64,000 bases of DNA from Prevotella intermedia ATCC 25611 = DSM 20706. GTDB taxonomy: Bacteria; Bacteroidota; Bacteroidia; Bacteroidales; Bacteroidaceae. The notes beneath the pieces were generated by a model that saw only the letters and a program-made list of their open reading frames with translations, ran no database searches and was not told the DNA's origin. The position numbers and the translations under genes were made by a program. The DNA lies in assembly GCF_001953955.1 (NCBI RefSeq), contig NZ_CP019300.1:1550001-1614000 (forward strand), in the 5' to 3' direction. Below are positions 35,553-43,435 of the stretch, in pieces. Positions within the stretch are counted from its first letter, which is position 1. Each line of letters starts with the position of its first letter.

Positions 35553-35943
35553 TTTCTTTGCTTTTTAAATCTGTAAAACGATCATTAGTTTCTTAAAACG
35601 ATGCAAAGGTAGGTATTTTTTTCAATAGTCGTACGTTTTTTAATACTTTTTTTTCACCCTTTCTGTAACTAATTTATATAAGACTGACTATCAGCTAATT
35701 ACAAGTATAAGCAATCTGTTAAATATTGCTAACAACAATCTTTGTTTAGATTTTATGCTATTTTTATGCCTCTGAAAAACAGAACTTAACGCTAAATAAG
35801 TGCACCAAGACGTCCAAAAAAATGTCCAAATTATATATATAATAAGGTGTAAAGCGCGAAAGTAAACTTTAAACTTGCAAAATAATCTCAACAAATATAC
35901 CGAAATTTGGAGGTATGCTGGAATAGCCGTACCTTTGCAAATT
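35553..35943. other. intergenic gap, 391 bp
   Basis: AT-rich divergent region. It holds a TACCTTTG box for the small lipoprotein (35611-35604, minus) and the mtaB promoter (35906-35937, plus). No repeat copy; the open stretch at 35691-35894 (minus) looks like chance. Confidence 0.6.
35906..35937 (+). promoter_or_regulatory. promoter adjoining mtaB start
   Basis: TTTG 35906-35909, 20-bp spacer, TACCTTTG 35930-35937: a full-consensus promoter whose -7 box ends 6 bp before ATG 35944. Confidence 0.65.
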
Positions 35944-37284
35944 ATGATTGATACATCTTCATTTCAAGGTAAAACGGCAAAATTCTACACCTTAGGGTGC
36001 AAGCTCAATTTCTCTGAAACAAGCACTTTCGCTCGTATGTTGCGCGAAATGGGTGTGCGAGAAGCCAAAAAAGACGAGGCTGCCGATATTTGCCTTATAA
36101 ATACTTGTTCGGTAACAGAAGTAGCCGACCACAAATGCCGCCAAGCCATCAACCGTATGGCAAGGCAGAATCCTGATGCCTTTATCGTGGTAACAGGGTG
36201 CTATGCCCAGCTCGAAAGCGAGCGAGTGGCAAATATTCCAGGCGTGAACTTGGTATTAGGAAGCAACGAAAAGGCTGACTTAATACAGTATTTAAGCGAT
36301 GCTTGGAACAAATTCGACGGACAAGAACAGCAAGGAACCTTCCATTCTGTAAAGACAAAAGACATTGTAAAGTTCCAACCCAGTTGTTCAAGGGGCAATC
36401 GTACACGCTATTTCCTGAAAGTACAAGACGGTTGCAACTACTTCTGCACCTACTGCACCATACCTTACGCACGAGGTTTCTCGCGCAATCCCGACATAGC
36501 ATCGCTGGTAGCACAAGCCAAACAGGCTGCAGAAGAAGGTGGAAAAGAGATTGTGCTGACAGGCGTAAACATTGGCGACTTTGGCAAAACAACGGGCGAG
36601 AGCTTTCTCGACTTGGTGAAAGCCTTAGACCAAGTAGAAGGCATTGAACGTTTCCGAATAAGTTCGCTCGAGCCAGACCTTATCGACGACAAGCTCATAG
36701 AATACTGTGCGCAGTCGCGTGCCTTTATGCCTCACTTCCATATACCCCTGCAAAGCGGGTCGGACGAGGTATTGAAACTGATGCACCGACGCTACGACAC
36801 AGCATTGTTTGCCCACAAAATAAACCTTATAAAAACAATTACGCCCGATGCTTTCATCGGTGTAGACGTCATGGTAGGCTGCCGTGGCGAAAAGCCGCAG
36901 TACTTTGAAGACTGCTACAACTTCATTTCGTCGTTGCCAATCACCCAACTCCACGTGTTCCCCTACTCTGAACGCCCTGGCACATCGGCACTTTCGATAC
37001 CTTACGTGGTAGACGACAAGGAGAAGAAACGCCGTGCCCGCCAACTTTTACAGCTGTCTGACGAGATGACGCACAAATTCTACGCCGAGCATATAGGGCA
37101 CGAAGCGGAGGTATTGTTCGAGAAAGCGGTGCGCGGAAAGGCAATGCACGGATTTACAAAAAACTATATTCGCGTAGAATTATCGCCGACACAGGTACAA
37201 GAAGTATACGACAACCAGATTATGCGGGTGCGTCTTGGCGACTTCAACTTCGATAAATCGGCACTAAAAGTAGAACTGTTATGA
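35944..37284 (+). CDS. mtaB: tRNA t6A37 methylthiotransferase
   Basis: Radical-SAM enzyme that adds a methylthio group to t6A37 of tRNAs. 446 aa from ATG 35944 (MIDTSSFQGKTAKFYTLGCKLNFSET). An earlier in-frame ATG at 35875 would place the promoter inside the gene and is rejected. UPF0004 domain with three cysteines (TLGCKLN, INTCSVTE, VTGCYAQ); the radical-SAM CxxxCxxC is CNYFCTYC with IPYARG; a C-terminal TRAM-like domain (GHEAEVLFEKAVRGKAMHGFTKNYIRVEL). KLNFSE and SVTE separate MtaB from MiaB/RimO. Overlaps the next gene by 4 bp. Confidence 0.93.
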   Translation: MIDTSSFQGKTAKFYTLGCKLNFSETSTFARMLREMGVREAKKDEAADICLINTCSVTEVADHKCRQAINRMARQNPDAFIVVTGCYAQLESERVANIPGVNLVLGSNEKADLIQYLSDAWNKFDGQEQQGTFHSVKTKDIVKFQPSCSRGNRTRYFLKVQDGCNYFCTYCTIPYARGFSRNPDIASLVAQAKQAAEEGGKEIVLTGVNIGDFGKTTGESFLDLVKALDQVEGIERFRISSLEPDLIDDKLIEYCAQSRAFMPHFHIPLQSGSDEVLKLMHRRYDTALFAHKINLIKTITPDAFIGVDVMVGCRGEKPQYFEDCYNFISSLPITQLHVFPYSERPGTSALSIPYVVDDKEKKRRARQLLQLSDEMTHKFYAEHIGHEAEVLFEKAVRGKAMHGFTKNYIRVELSPTQVQEVYDNQIMRVRLGDFNFDKSALKVELL

Positions 37285-38282
37285 AAGTAGCCATTGTTAT
37301 TTTAAACTGGAATGGGCGTGCTATGCTGCAGCAATACCTGCCTTCGGTGGTGCGCTACTCGCAAGCAGAAGCGGAAGTTATCGTAGCCGACAATGCTTCG
37401 ACCGACGACTCTTTGCAATGGCTTGCAGAGAATTTCCCCCACATCAGAACCATTGTACTCGACAAGAACTATGGATTTGCAGGTGGCTACAATATGGCAT
37501 TGAAGCAGGTGGAAAGCGATTACTACATTCTGTTGAACAGCGATGTAGAGGTAACACACCATTGGCTGACAACCCTTATTGAAGAAATGGACGCCCACGA
37601 AGAGATTGCGGCTTGCCAACCCAAGCTGCTTGCCGTTCACGACAAGGACGCTTTCGAGTATGCAGGAGCTTCGGGCGGGTTCCTCGACAAGTACGGCTAC
37701 CCTTACTGTCGTGGCAGAATATTCGACAAAGTGGAAAAAGACAACGGGCAATACGATACCAATTCCGAAATATTCTGGGCTACGGGAGCTTGCCTTATGA
37801 TACGTTCAAAAGACTATTGGGCGGTAGGCGGACTCGACGAACGCTTCTTTGCGCACAGCGAAGAAATAGACCTTTGCTGGCGTTTGCAGCTTGCCGGACG
37901 AAAAATATATTGCTTTCCAACCAGCTATGTCTATCACGTGGGAGGCGGAACGCTGCCCAAGTCGAACCCGAGAAAGACTTTCCTGAACTTCCGCAACAAC
38001 CTTACAATGTTGTGGAAAAACCTTCCCGAGGAAGAATTAAAGTCTGTTATGCGCACAAGATGGGTGCTCGACTATCTTGCAGCCTTCGAAATGCTATTGC
38101 TGAAATTCAACTGGGGCGACTTCTTAGCAGTGATAAAAGCGAGAAGAGCTTTCAAAAAGTGGCGGAAATCGTTTGAACGGACAAAGCGACAAGGCTATGC
38201 CGACAAGCGCACCCCCTACTCTATTTTGTGGCAATATTATGCAAAGAAAAACGATACATTCGATAAATTGCAAGAAATATAA
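37281..38282 (+). CDS. GT2 glycosyltransferase
   Basis: 333 aa. N-terminal GT-A domain: VAIVILNWNGRAMLQQYLPSV, DNASTDDSLQWL, NYGFAGGYNMAL, ILLNSDVEV (metal-binding DxD-like) and EEIDLCWRLQLAGRKIY (catalytic acidic ED motif region). This is the rhamnosyltransferase-like (WcaA/RfbN) branch. No membrane helix is obvious; the C-terminal 90 residues are basic and helical. The start overlaps mtaB by 4 bp (ATGA), a tRNA-modification/glycosyltransferase coupling with no functional logic I can see. Acceptor unknown. Confidence 0.85.
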   Translation: MKVAIVILNWNGRAMLQQYLPSVVRYSQAEAEVIVADNASTDDSLQWLAENFPHIRTIVLDKNYGFAGGYNMALKQVESDYYILLNSDVEVTHHWLTTLIEEMDAHEEIAACQPKLLAVHDKDAFEYAGASGGFLDKYGYPYCRGRIFDKVEKDNGQYDTNSEIFWATGACLMIRSKDYWAVGGLDERFFAHSEEIDLCWRLQLAGRKIYCFPTSYVYHVGGGTLPKSNPRKTFLNFRNNLTMLWKNLPEEELKSVMRTRWVLDYLAAFEMLLLKFNWGDFLAVIKARRAFKKWRKSFERTKRQGYADKRTPYSILWQYYAKKNDTFDKLQEI

Positions 38283-38368
38283 GCGCAAAAATGTTGCACA
38301 CAACCACCGAATATGTGCCGAAAACAAAGAAAACAGGGCGCTGTATTTTAAGTTTTTTAGCTAATTAG

Positions 38369-38399
38369 TTGGCAAGTTAAATATTTTTTAGTATTTTTG
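38369..38399 (+). promoter_or_regulatory. promoter of gldB
   Basis: TTG 38369-38371, 20-bp spacer, TATTTTTG 38392-38399; 39 bp before the GTG start. Confidence 0.6.
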
Positions 38400-38438
38400 C
38401 AAACGATACAGCATATTAAATAAGTCGAAGAAAAAGAA

Positions 38439-39245
38439 GTGAAAAGGTTCTATTACATATTGTTTGCATTGTGCATAGCTTTAACAAGCTGCCACATAAA
38501 ATTGACACCCGAAGAGGAAGGTGTCAATGGCAACATCGTGGAAATAGAGCGTTACGACCGCTTAGAATACCGTTATCTTACCACGGGCGACTTTTCGGCT
38601 TTGCAACAGATGAACACGGAGTACCCAATGGAGACCCGTACGCTCATCGAAGACGTCGTTCAACTTGGCGATGCCACCGACCCCGACATTAATACAAAGT
38701 TCTTGAAGTTCTATCAGGATACCACTTTGCAGGCACTGATAGCATCGGTAGAATCGGAATATGCTAACGTCGACGACCTTAACGAACAGCTTAGTGCTGC
38801 TTTTAAATACCTGAAACACAAGCTACCCGATATGGAAGTGCCACGCTTCTATGCGCAAATATCGGCATTAGACCAAAGCATTGTGGTAGGAAACGGCACT
38901 GTGGGCATATCGCTCGATAAGTACTTAGGCGAGAACTTCCCCCTCTATCTGAAATATTACTCGCCATTGCAGCGGCAGCAGATGACACGCGAACACATCG
39001 TTCCCGACTGTCTGACGTTCTATTTAATGAGTGTTTACCAACTGAAGGATTTTGAAAGACGACCCCAAATAGAACAAGACCTCCACATTGGCAAGATAAA
39101 CTGGATAGTAAATCAGGCTTTGGGACACCACGTTTTCCGAACAAAGTGTGTCATTGCAGTAGAAAACTATATGCAGGAACACCACAAGGTATCGTACGAA
39201 GAACTATTGAGAATGGCCGATTTCTCAAAGTTTAAGACGCTGTAA
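38439..39245 (+). CDS. gldB: GldB-like lipoprotein
   Basis: 268 aa. GTG start at 38439, needed to include the signal peptide (VKRFYYILFALCIALTSCHIK, lipobox LTSC). The mature part has the GldB pattern: IVEIERYDRLEYRYLTTGDFSALQQM, LIASVESEYANVDDLNEQLSAAFKYLKHKLPDMEVPRFYAQISALDQSIVVGNGTVGISLDKYLGENFPLY, and a helical C-terminus. GldB was found as a gliding-motility lipoprotein in Flavobacterium, but it is conserved in non-gliding Bacteroidetes. No other gld gene is in the window. Confidence 0.8.
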   Translation: MKRFYYILFALCIALTSCHIKLTPEEEGVNGNIVEIERYDRLEYRYLTTGDFSALQQMNTEYPMETRTLIEDVVQLGDATDPDINTKFLKFYQDTTLQALIASVESEYANVDDLNEQLSAAFKYLKHKLPDMEVPRFYAQISALDQSIVVGNGTVGISLDKYLGENFPLYLKYYSPLQRQQMTREHIVPDCLTFYLMSVYQLKDFERRPQIEQDLHIGKINWIVNQALGHHVFRTKCVIAVENYMQEHHKVSYEELLRMADFSKFKTL

Positions 39246-39339
39246 ATAAGAATTATACCCTTCTTGTATAGTTCGTTACATCAGCATTTTTGAACTATCG
39301 GAACATTACAAACAACAGTTTGGAAGAAATTTATTGAGG

Positions 39340-39391
39340 AAGCGTTTTACTGTTTCTTGCTAAAGGAAAAGACAGTAAAACGCTTTAATTT
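39340..39391 (+). terminator. terminator after gldB
   Basis: 14-bp stem AAGCGTTTTACTGT (39340-39353) / ACAGTAAAACGCTT (39372-39385), then TAATTTT. Repeat copy E begins at 39392 directly after the T tract. Confidence 0.75.
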
Positions 39392-39577
39392 TGTAAAGAT
39401 TATTCTGTTAAAAAGTAGTGTCTGCGTTTTCACATTGCGAAAGCGTAGGTTTTGCGATGCAAAACAGCCGCTTTTACCATGCAAAACCTACGCTTTTGGA
39501 ACGCAAAACAATAGGTTTTGTAAAACGTTGGTAATGAGCAAGTTAAACAATAGCCACTCTTGCGAAAAATGTTTACA
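39392..39577 (-). repeat. 186-bp interspersed repeat, copy E
   Basis: Reverse copy in the convergent gap between gldB and the tRNA-Thr unit (39246-39709). Stem GCGTAGG / CCTACGC, loop GCGGCTG. It abuts the gldB terminator. Confidence 0.9.
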
Positions 39578-39653
39578 GCTTTATCATCTGTTTTCCGCCT
39601 AAAAAACAAGGCGCATAGGCGGGGCAAGAACAGCTGAAACATTATAAAACAAA

Positions 39654-39685
39654 AAAAAGAGTACTTAATGAAAAGTACTCTTTTT
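39654..39685 (-). terminator. terminator after ffs/tRNA-Thr
   Basis: 13-bp stem AAAAAGAGTACTT (39654-39666) / AAGTACTCTTTTT (39673-39685), ending in T on the minus strand. Confidence 0.85.
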
Positions 39686-39709
39686 GGTTGGTTGTTATTA
39701 TTTCTTTTG

Positions 39710-39783
39710 AGCCTCTTGTCGGATTCGAACCAACGACCCCGAGATTACAAATCACGTGCTCTGGCCAACTGAGCTAAAGAGGC
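39710..39783 (-). tRNA. tRNA-Thr (UGU)
   Basis: Acceptor GCCTCTT / AAGAGGC, T loop GGTTCGAATCC, anticodon loop TTTGTAA gives UGU. The anticodon stem CGTGA / TCTCG has a central U-U mismatch. CCA not encoded. Follows ffs by 4 bases. Confidence 0.92.
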
Positions 39784-39787
39784 GAGG

Positions 39788-39885
39788 TGGGCAAGCTGTT
39801 CTTATCGCGTCGCTACAACCTTCTGCCCTTGCTACGTTCCCGTCCTGGGGGATTAAAAGGGAGCTGACCGTAAGAGACTTGCCCA
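39788..39885 (-). ncRNA. ffs: signal recognition particle RNA, small type
   Basis: About 98 nt, closed by TGGGCAAG / CTTGCCCA. Minus strand contains the helix-8 signature: GGTCAGCTCCC, then AGGACGGGAACGTAGCAAGGGCAGA, matching the GNAR loop and the asymmetric internal loop that bind Ffh. It is followed after 4 bases by tRNA-Thr; the two share a promoter and terminator. Confidence 0.88.
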
Positions 39886-39915
39886 TATCGTCTTTTCATT
39901 TCTGAAAAGCGAGTG

Positions 39916-39947
39916 CAAAGATAGCAAGAATATTTGAAATAAAACAA
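39916..39947 (-). promoter_or_regulatory. promoter of ffs-tRNA-Thr
   Basis: Minus-strand TTG (39947-39945), 21-bp spacer, TATCTTTG (39923-39916), followed by CACTCG and a hairpin CTTTTCA-GAAA-TGAAAAG in the leader. Confidence 0.65.
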
Positions 39948-39962
39948 GTTCGCAGACCTCTT

Positions 39963-39993
39963 TTTGCGTTTTTAACAAAAAAACATAATTTTG
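39963..39993 (+). promoter_or_regulatory. promoter of DUF4199 gene
   Basis: TTTG 39963-39966, 19-bp spacer, TAATTTTG 39986-39993. A second box (TATTTTTG, 40028-40035) lies 4 bp before the ATG but lacks a -33 element. Confidence 0.5.
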
Positions 39994-40039
39994 CGATGGC
40001 TATACCTTATATATAATATAATTTCTGTATTTTTGCAGT

Positions 40040-40567
40040 ATGAATTACGAGGAGATAAAACAACTCCGTGCCTACGCACGATACGATGGAATATATTTAG
40101 CAATTGTATGGGCAGCAAGTTTCACTTGCTTCTTGGCATCGCCCCTGCTGGGCATTCTTGCCACATTCAGTTCTATACTCACATTGTCTACCCCATTCTT
40201 TGTAGCCTACCGACTAAAGGTTTACCGAGAGATTGGACTAAACGGCATCATTTCGTTCAAGCGTGCCTACTTCTATTGCATACGTGTCTTTATGAACGCT
40301 GCCCTGTTTTTCAGCTTGGCACAATGGCTTTATATGAACTTTTTAGACCACGGAAAAGTGGCAAGTATGGTAGCTTCGATAACGTCTTTACCCGAATACG
40401 ATAGCTTTTTTGCTGCCTTAGGCATAAGCAGGGAAGAATTTACAGCAACACTGCCAGAAGCGTTCTCAGCCACGCCGATGGTGATAAACAGCCTGATGTA
40501 CGAAATATTCTTTGGCGCAATCATCAGTCTTATCGTGTCAGCCCTTATGGCACGCAATAAAAAATAA
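40040..40567 (+). CDS. DUF4199 membrane protein
   Basis: 175 aa, four hydrophobic helices (about 20-38, 40-55, 80-100 and 150-170). Pattern FKRAYFYCIRVFMNAALFFSLAQWLYM and the closing EIFFGAIISLIVSALMARNKK match DUF4199, a Bacteroidetes inner-membrane family of unknown function that is commonly next to a dolichol-phosphate-mannose-synthase-like GT2 gene, as here (27 bp upstream of it). The recurrent pairing suggests a role in lipid-linked glycan transfer, by inference. Confidence 0.75.
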   Translation: MNYEEIKQLRAYARYDGIYLAIVWAASFTCFLASPLLGILATFSSILTLSTPFFVAYRLKVYREIGLNGIISFKRAYFYCIRVFMNAALFFSLAQWLYMNFLDHGKVASMVASITSLPEYDSFFAALGISREEFTATLPEAFSATPMVINSLMYEIFFGAIISLIVSALMARNKK

Positions 40568-40594
40568 AAGAAACAATACTTGAAGAAATACAAT

Positions 40595-41551
40595 ATGGAC
40601 ATATCTGTTATAATACCACTCTACAACGAAGACGAGAGTTTGCCTGAATTGCACGCTTGGATTTGCAGAGTAATGAACGCCAACCACTTCTCTTACGAGA
40701 TTATCTTTGTGAACGATGGCTCTACCGACAACAGTTGGGAGGTTATCCAACGCCTCAGCAAAGAAAACGAAAACGTGCGTGGCATTAAGTTTCGCAGGAA
40801 CTACGGAAAGAGTCCTGCGCTCTATTGCGGCTTTAAAGCAGCGCAAGGCGATGTTGTTATAACAATGGACGCTGACCTTCAAGACTCTCCCGACGAAATT
40901 CCTGCACTCTACAAGATGATTACCGAGGAGGGATACGACCTTGTAAGTGGCTACAAACAGAAACGTTACGACCCACTGACAAAGACCATTCCAACCAAGT
41001 TATTCAATGCAACAGCACGGAAAATAAGCGGTGTGAAGAATCTACACGACTTCAATTGCGGACTGAAAGCATACAAGAAGGCGGTTGTGAAGAACATTGA
41101 GGTGTACGGAGAAATGCACCGCTATATTCCATACTTGGCAAAAGAGGCTGGTTTCAAGAAGATTGGAGAGAAGGTCGTGCACCATCAAGCACGCAAATAC
41201 GGCACTACAAAGTTCGGAATCAACCGCTTCTTCAATGGATATCTCGACCTTATAACACTCTGGTTCTTAACCAATTTTGGCAAGAAACCTATGCACGTGT
41301 TCGGCTTGTTGGGCAGTTTCGTATTCTTCATTGGACTTATTGCCTTCCTTTGGCTTATCGTTGAAAAGATAATCAACCTATTGAGTGGCATTTATGGCGA
41401 TTTGCTCACCAACCACGCATCGTTCTTTATTGCACTAACAGCTATGATTTTAGGTACACAACTCTTCCTTGCTGGCTTCTTGGGCGACTTGATAAGCCGC
41501 AACAGCGATAGACGAAACGACTACCTTATAGAAGAAGAAATAAACTTATAA
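40595..41551 (+). CDS. GT2 glycosyltransferase, DPM1/GtrB-like
   Basis: 318 aa from ATG 40595 (MDISVIIPLYNEDESLPEL); a TTG 15 bp upstream is a weaker choice. GT-A domain with FVNDGSTDNSWEVIQRL, FRRNYGKSPALYCGFKAAQGDVVITMDADLQDSPDEIP (the DADLQD metal motif) and DFNCGLKAYKKAVV; then KFGINRFFNGYLDL and two C-terminal membrane helices (about 230-260 and 275-300). This is the polyprenyl-phosphate glycosyltransferase branch, making an undecaprenyl-phosphate sugar donor for periplasmic transfer. Confidence 0.9.
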   Translation: MDISVIIPLYNEDESLPELHAWICRVMNANHFSYEIIFVNDGSTDNSWEVIQRLSKENENVRGIKFRRNYGKSPALYCGFKAAQGDVVITMDADLQDSPDEIPALYKMITEEGYDLVSGYKQKRYDPLTKTIPTKLFNATARKISGVKNLHDFNCGLKAYKKAVVKNIEVYGEMHRYIPYLAKEAGFKKIGEKVVHHQARKYGTTKFGINRFFNGYLDLITLWFLTNFGKKPMHVFGLLGSFVFFIGLIAFLWLIVEKIINLLSGIYGDLLTNHASFFIALTAMILGTQLFLAGFLGDLISRNSDRRNDYLIEEEINL

Positions 41552-41642
41552 AGCAAAGAAGGGACAGGAATATGGCTTTCGCCACATTCTTCTCCCTTTT
41601 CTTCTTGCTTCTTGTTGCTCAACCGATAAACACAGATAAATC

Positions 41643-42668
41643 ATGAATAATAAAACAAATAAAAAACTATTATGGCAGTTACCCTTCTTGGCGTTGCTCA
41701 TAATAGGTTCCATTTTCATCATAAAGCAACAACGTTCCACTCCCTATCAACACAACGAAGGAGAGGTTTTTGGTACGTTTTACCACATAACATATCAAAG
41801 CGAACAGGACTTACAGAAAGAAATAGAAGCGGAATTAAAGAAAGTGGACAACTCGTTGTCTACCTTTAACAAGCAATCTGTTATCTCAAAGGTAAACAAT
41901 AACGAACCTACGAAGCTCGACGAGTTGTTTGTGGAAGTTTTCGACAAGGCAAAAGCAATATCAAAAGAAACAAATGGGGCTTTCGATATTACGGTTGCAC
42001 CGCTCGTAAACCTATGGGGATTTGGCTTTAAGCAAGGAAAAGAGCCATCAAAGCAAAAGATTGACAGTTTAAAGCAACTCGTTGGCTACGAAAAAGTTTC
42101 GTTAATAGGTAAAGGAATCAAAAAGACAGACAAACGCATTATGCTCGATTGCTCTGCCATTGCTAAAGGGTATGGTTCCGATATGGTGGCACGACTGTTC
42201 AGAAAGTACGACATCAAGAACTTTATGATAGAGATTGGCGGCGAAATTGTTGCAAGCGGAAACAGCGAAAGTCGTGTGCCTTGGAAGATTGGTGTGAACA
42301 AACCCGTTGAAGACAGTACCAATGCGAATACTGAAATACAGACAGTGCTCAACGTTACCAACAAGGCAATGGCAACAAGCGGCAACTATCGCAACTTCTA
42401 CTATAAGGGTGGAAAGAGATTTGCACACACCATTGACCCCAAGACTGGCTATCCTGTGCAACATTCACTGCTTTCTGCAACCGTGCTGACAACCGATTGT
42501 GCCACAGCCGACGCCTATGCAACGGCATTTATGGTAATGGGAATAGAGGAAGCAAAGAAAGTTTTGGAGAACCACAAGGAACTTATGGCATACTTCATCT
42601 ATGCCGACAACCAAGGCAAACTGCAAGTTTGGTACAGCCCAGAGTTGGAAAAGAAAATAGTGCAATAA
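41643..42668 (+). CDS. apbE: FAD:protein FMN transferase
   Basis: 341 aa. Attaches FMN to threonine in flavoproteins such as the RnfG/NqrC subunits. N-terminal signal anchor (LLWQLPFLALLIIGSIFII), then the ApbE domain: GTFYHITYQSEQDLQKEIEAELKKVDNSLSTFNKQSVISKVNN, AFDITVAPLVNLWGFG, LDCSAIAKGYGSDMVARLF, IEIGGEIVASG, KAMATSGNYRNFYYKGGKRFAHTIDPKTGYPVQHSLLSATVL. D/T metal residues are in the last motif (TTDCATADAYATAFMVMG). The Crp-type regulator follows 32 bp later. Confidence 0.93.
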   Translation: MNNKTNKKLLWQLPFLALLIIGSIFIIKQQRSTPYQHNEGEVFGTFYHITYQSEQDLQKEIEAELKKVDNSLSTFNKQSVISKVNNNEPTKLDELFVEVFDKAKAISKETNGAFDITVAPLVNLWGFGFKQGKEPSKQKIDSLKQLVGYEKVSLIGKGIKKTDKRIMLDCSAIAKGYGSDMVARLFRKYDIKNFMIEIGGEIVASGNSESRVPWKIGVNKPVEDSTNANTEIQTVLNVTNKAMATSGNYRNFYYKGGKRFAHTIDPKTGYPVQHSLLSATVLTTDCATADAYATAFMVMGIEEAKKVLENHKELMAYFIYADNQGKLQVWYSPELEKKIVQ

Positions 42669-42700
42669 CGATTTGCCGATAAAGAACCCACCCCGAAAGA

Positions 42701-43363
42701 ATGCTTCAGATATACGATAAACTCCTTGAGTTGCCCTTGTTTCTTGGTATTGGTGCTGCCGATTTAGCTGAAATCGTCAGTACTACGAAGTTTGGGTTTC
42801 TCAAACTGAAACCCAAAGAAACATTGGTAAAGGAGAACGACAGGGGTGGCAGACTCTATTTCCTTATGGACGGCAAACTATTGGTGGAAAGTTGTGCCGA
42901 CAACCACAGCTATAGCGTCATAGAAGAAGTTGCTGCTCCCACAGCCATACAGCCAGAACGCGTATTCGGACTTGTACAACACTACTCCAAAACCTTCGTT
43001 GCAGAAACAAAATGCAACATCTTATACATTGATAAAAGCGAAGTCTTGAACCTTGCTAACAACTATCTCATCTTCCGTTTAAACTTTCTGAATATGCTTT
43101 CCACGCAGGCACAGCGTTGCAGTCGCCTACCTTGGCAGCAGCAACCCAAGGACATTCAGGAGAAGTTCATTCACTTTATCAGAACGCATTGCGACCACCC
43201 TGCAGGCAAAAAAACTATTAAAATAAATATGCAAACATTGGCTAACGAACTGCACGAAAGCAGGCTCAATGTTTCAAAAATGCTCAATGCTTTAAACGAA
43301 AATAATACTATTACACTGATGCGAGGCGAGATAAACATTCCTTCATTAGAAAAATTGCGTTAA
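42701..43363 (+). CDS. Crp/Fnr-type regulator
   Basis: 220 aa. A cyclic-nucleotide-binding-like N-terminal barrel (VKENDRGGRLYFLMDGKLLVE) is linked to a C-terminal winged helix (KTIKINMQTLANELHESRLNVSKMLNALNENNTITLMRGEINI). The canonical cAMP-contact residues (RE...S/T) are not evident, and no cysteine cluster for an iron-sulfur centre is seen; the effector is unknown. It lies 32 bp after apbE and reads with it. Confidence 0.8.
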   Translation: MLQIYDKLLELPLFLGIGAADLAEIVSTTKFGFLKLKPKETLVKENDRGGRLYFLMDGKLLVESCADNHSYSVIEEVAAPTAIQPERVFGLVQHYSKTFVAETKCNILYIDKSEVLNLANNYLIFRLNFLNMLSTQAQRCSRLPWQQQPKDIQEKFIHFIRTHCDHPAGKKTIKINMQTLANELHESRLNVSKMLNALNENNTITLMRGEINIPSLEKLR

Positions 43364-43377
43364 ATCTGTTGCGGTCT

Positions 43378-43409
43378 TTTGCTTTTACATAGTTTTTTCT
43401 GTAACTTTG
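43378..43409 (+). promoter_or_regulatory. promoter of M3 peptidase
   Basis: TTTG 43378-43381, 20-bp spacer, TAACTTTG 43402-43409; 26 bp before ATG 43436. Confidence 0.6.
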
Positions 43410-43435
43410 TAGCATATTAGAGAGAAAGCAAAGCA

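Noticed and set aside
40028..40035. Leaderless start for the DUF4199 gene (TATTTTTG 4 bp before ATG)
   Set aside because: No TTG is found at the right distance, and a better promoter (TTTG-N19-TAATTTTG) lies 40 bp upstream.
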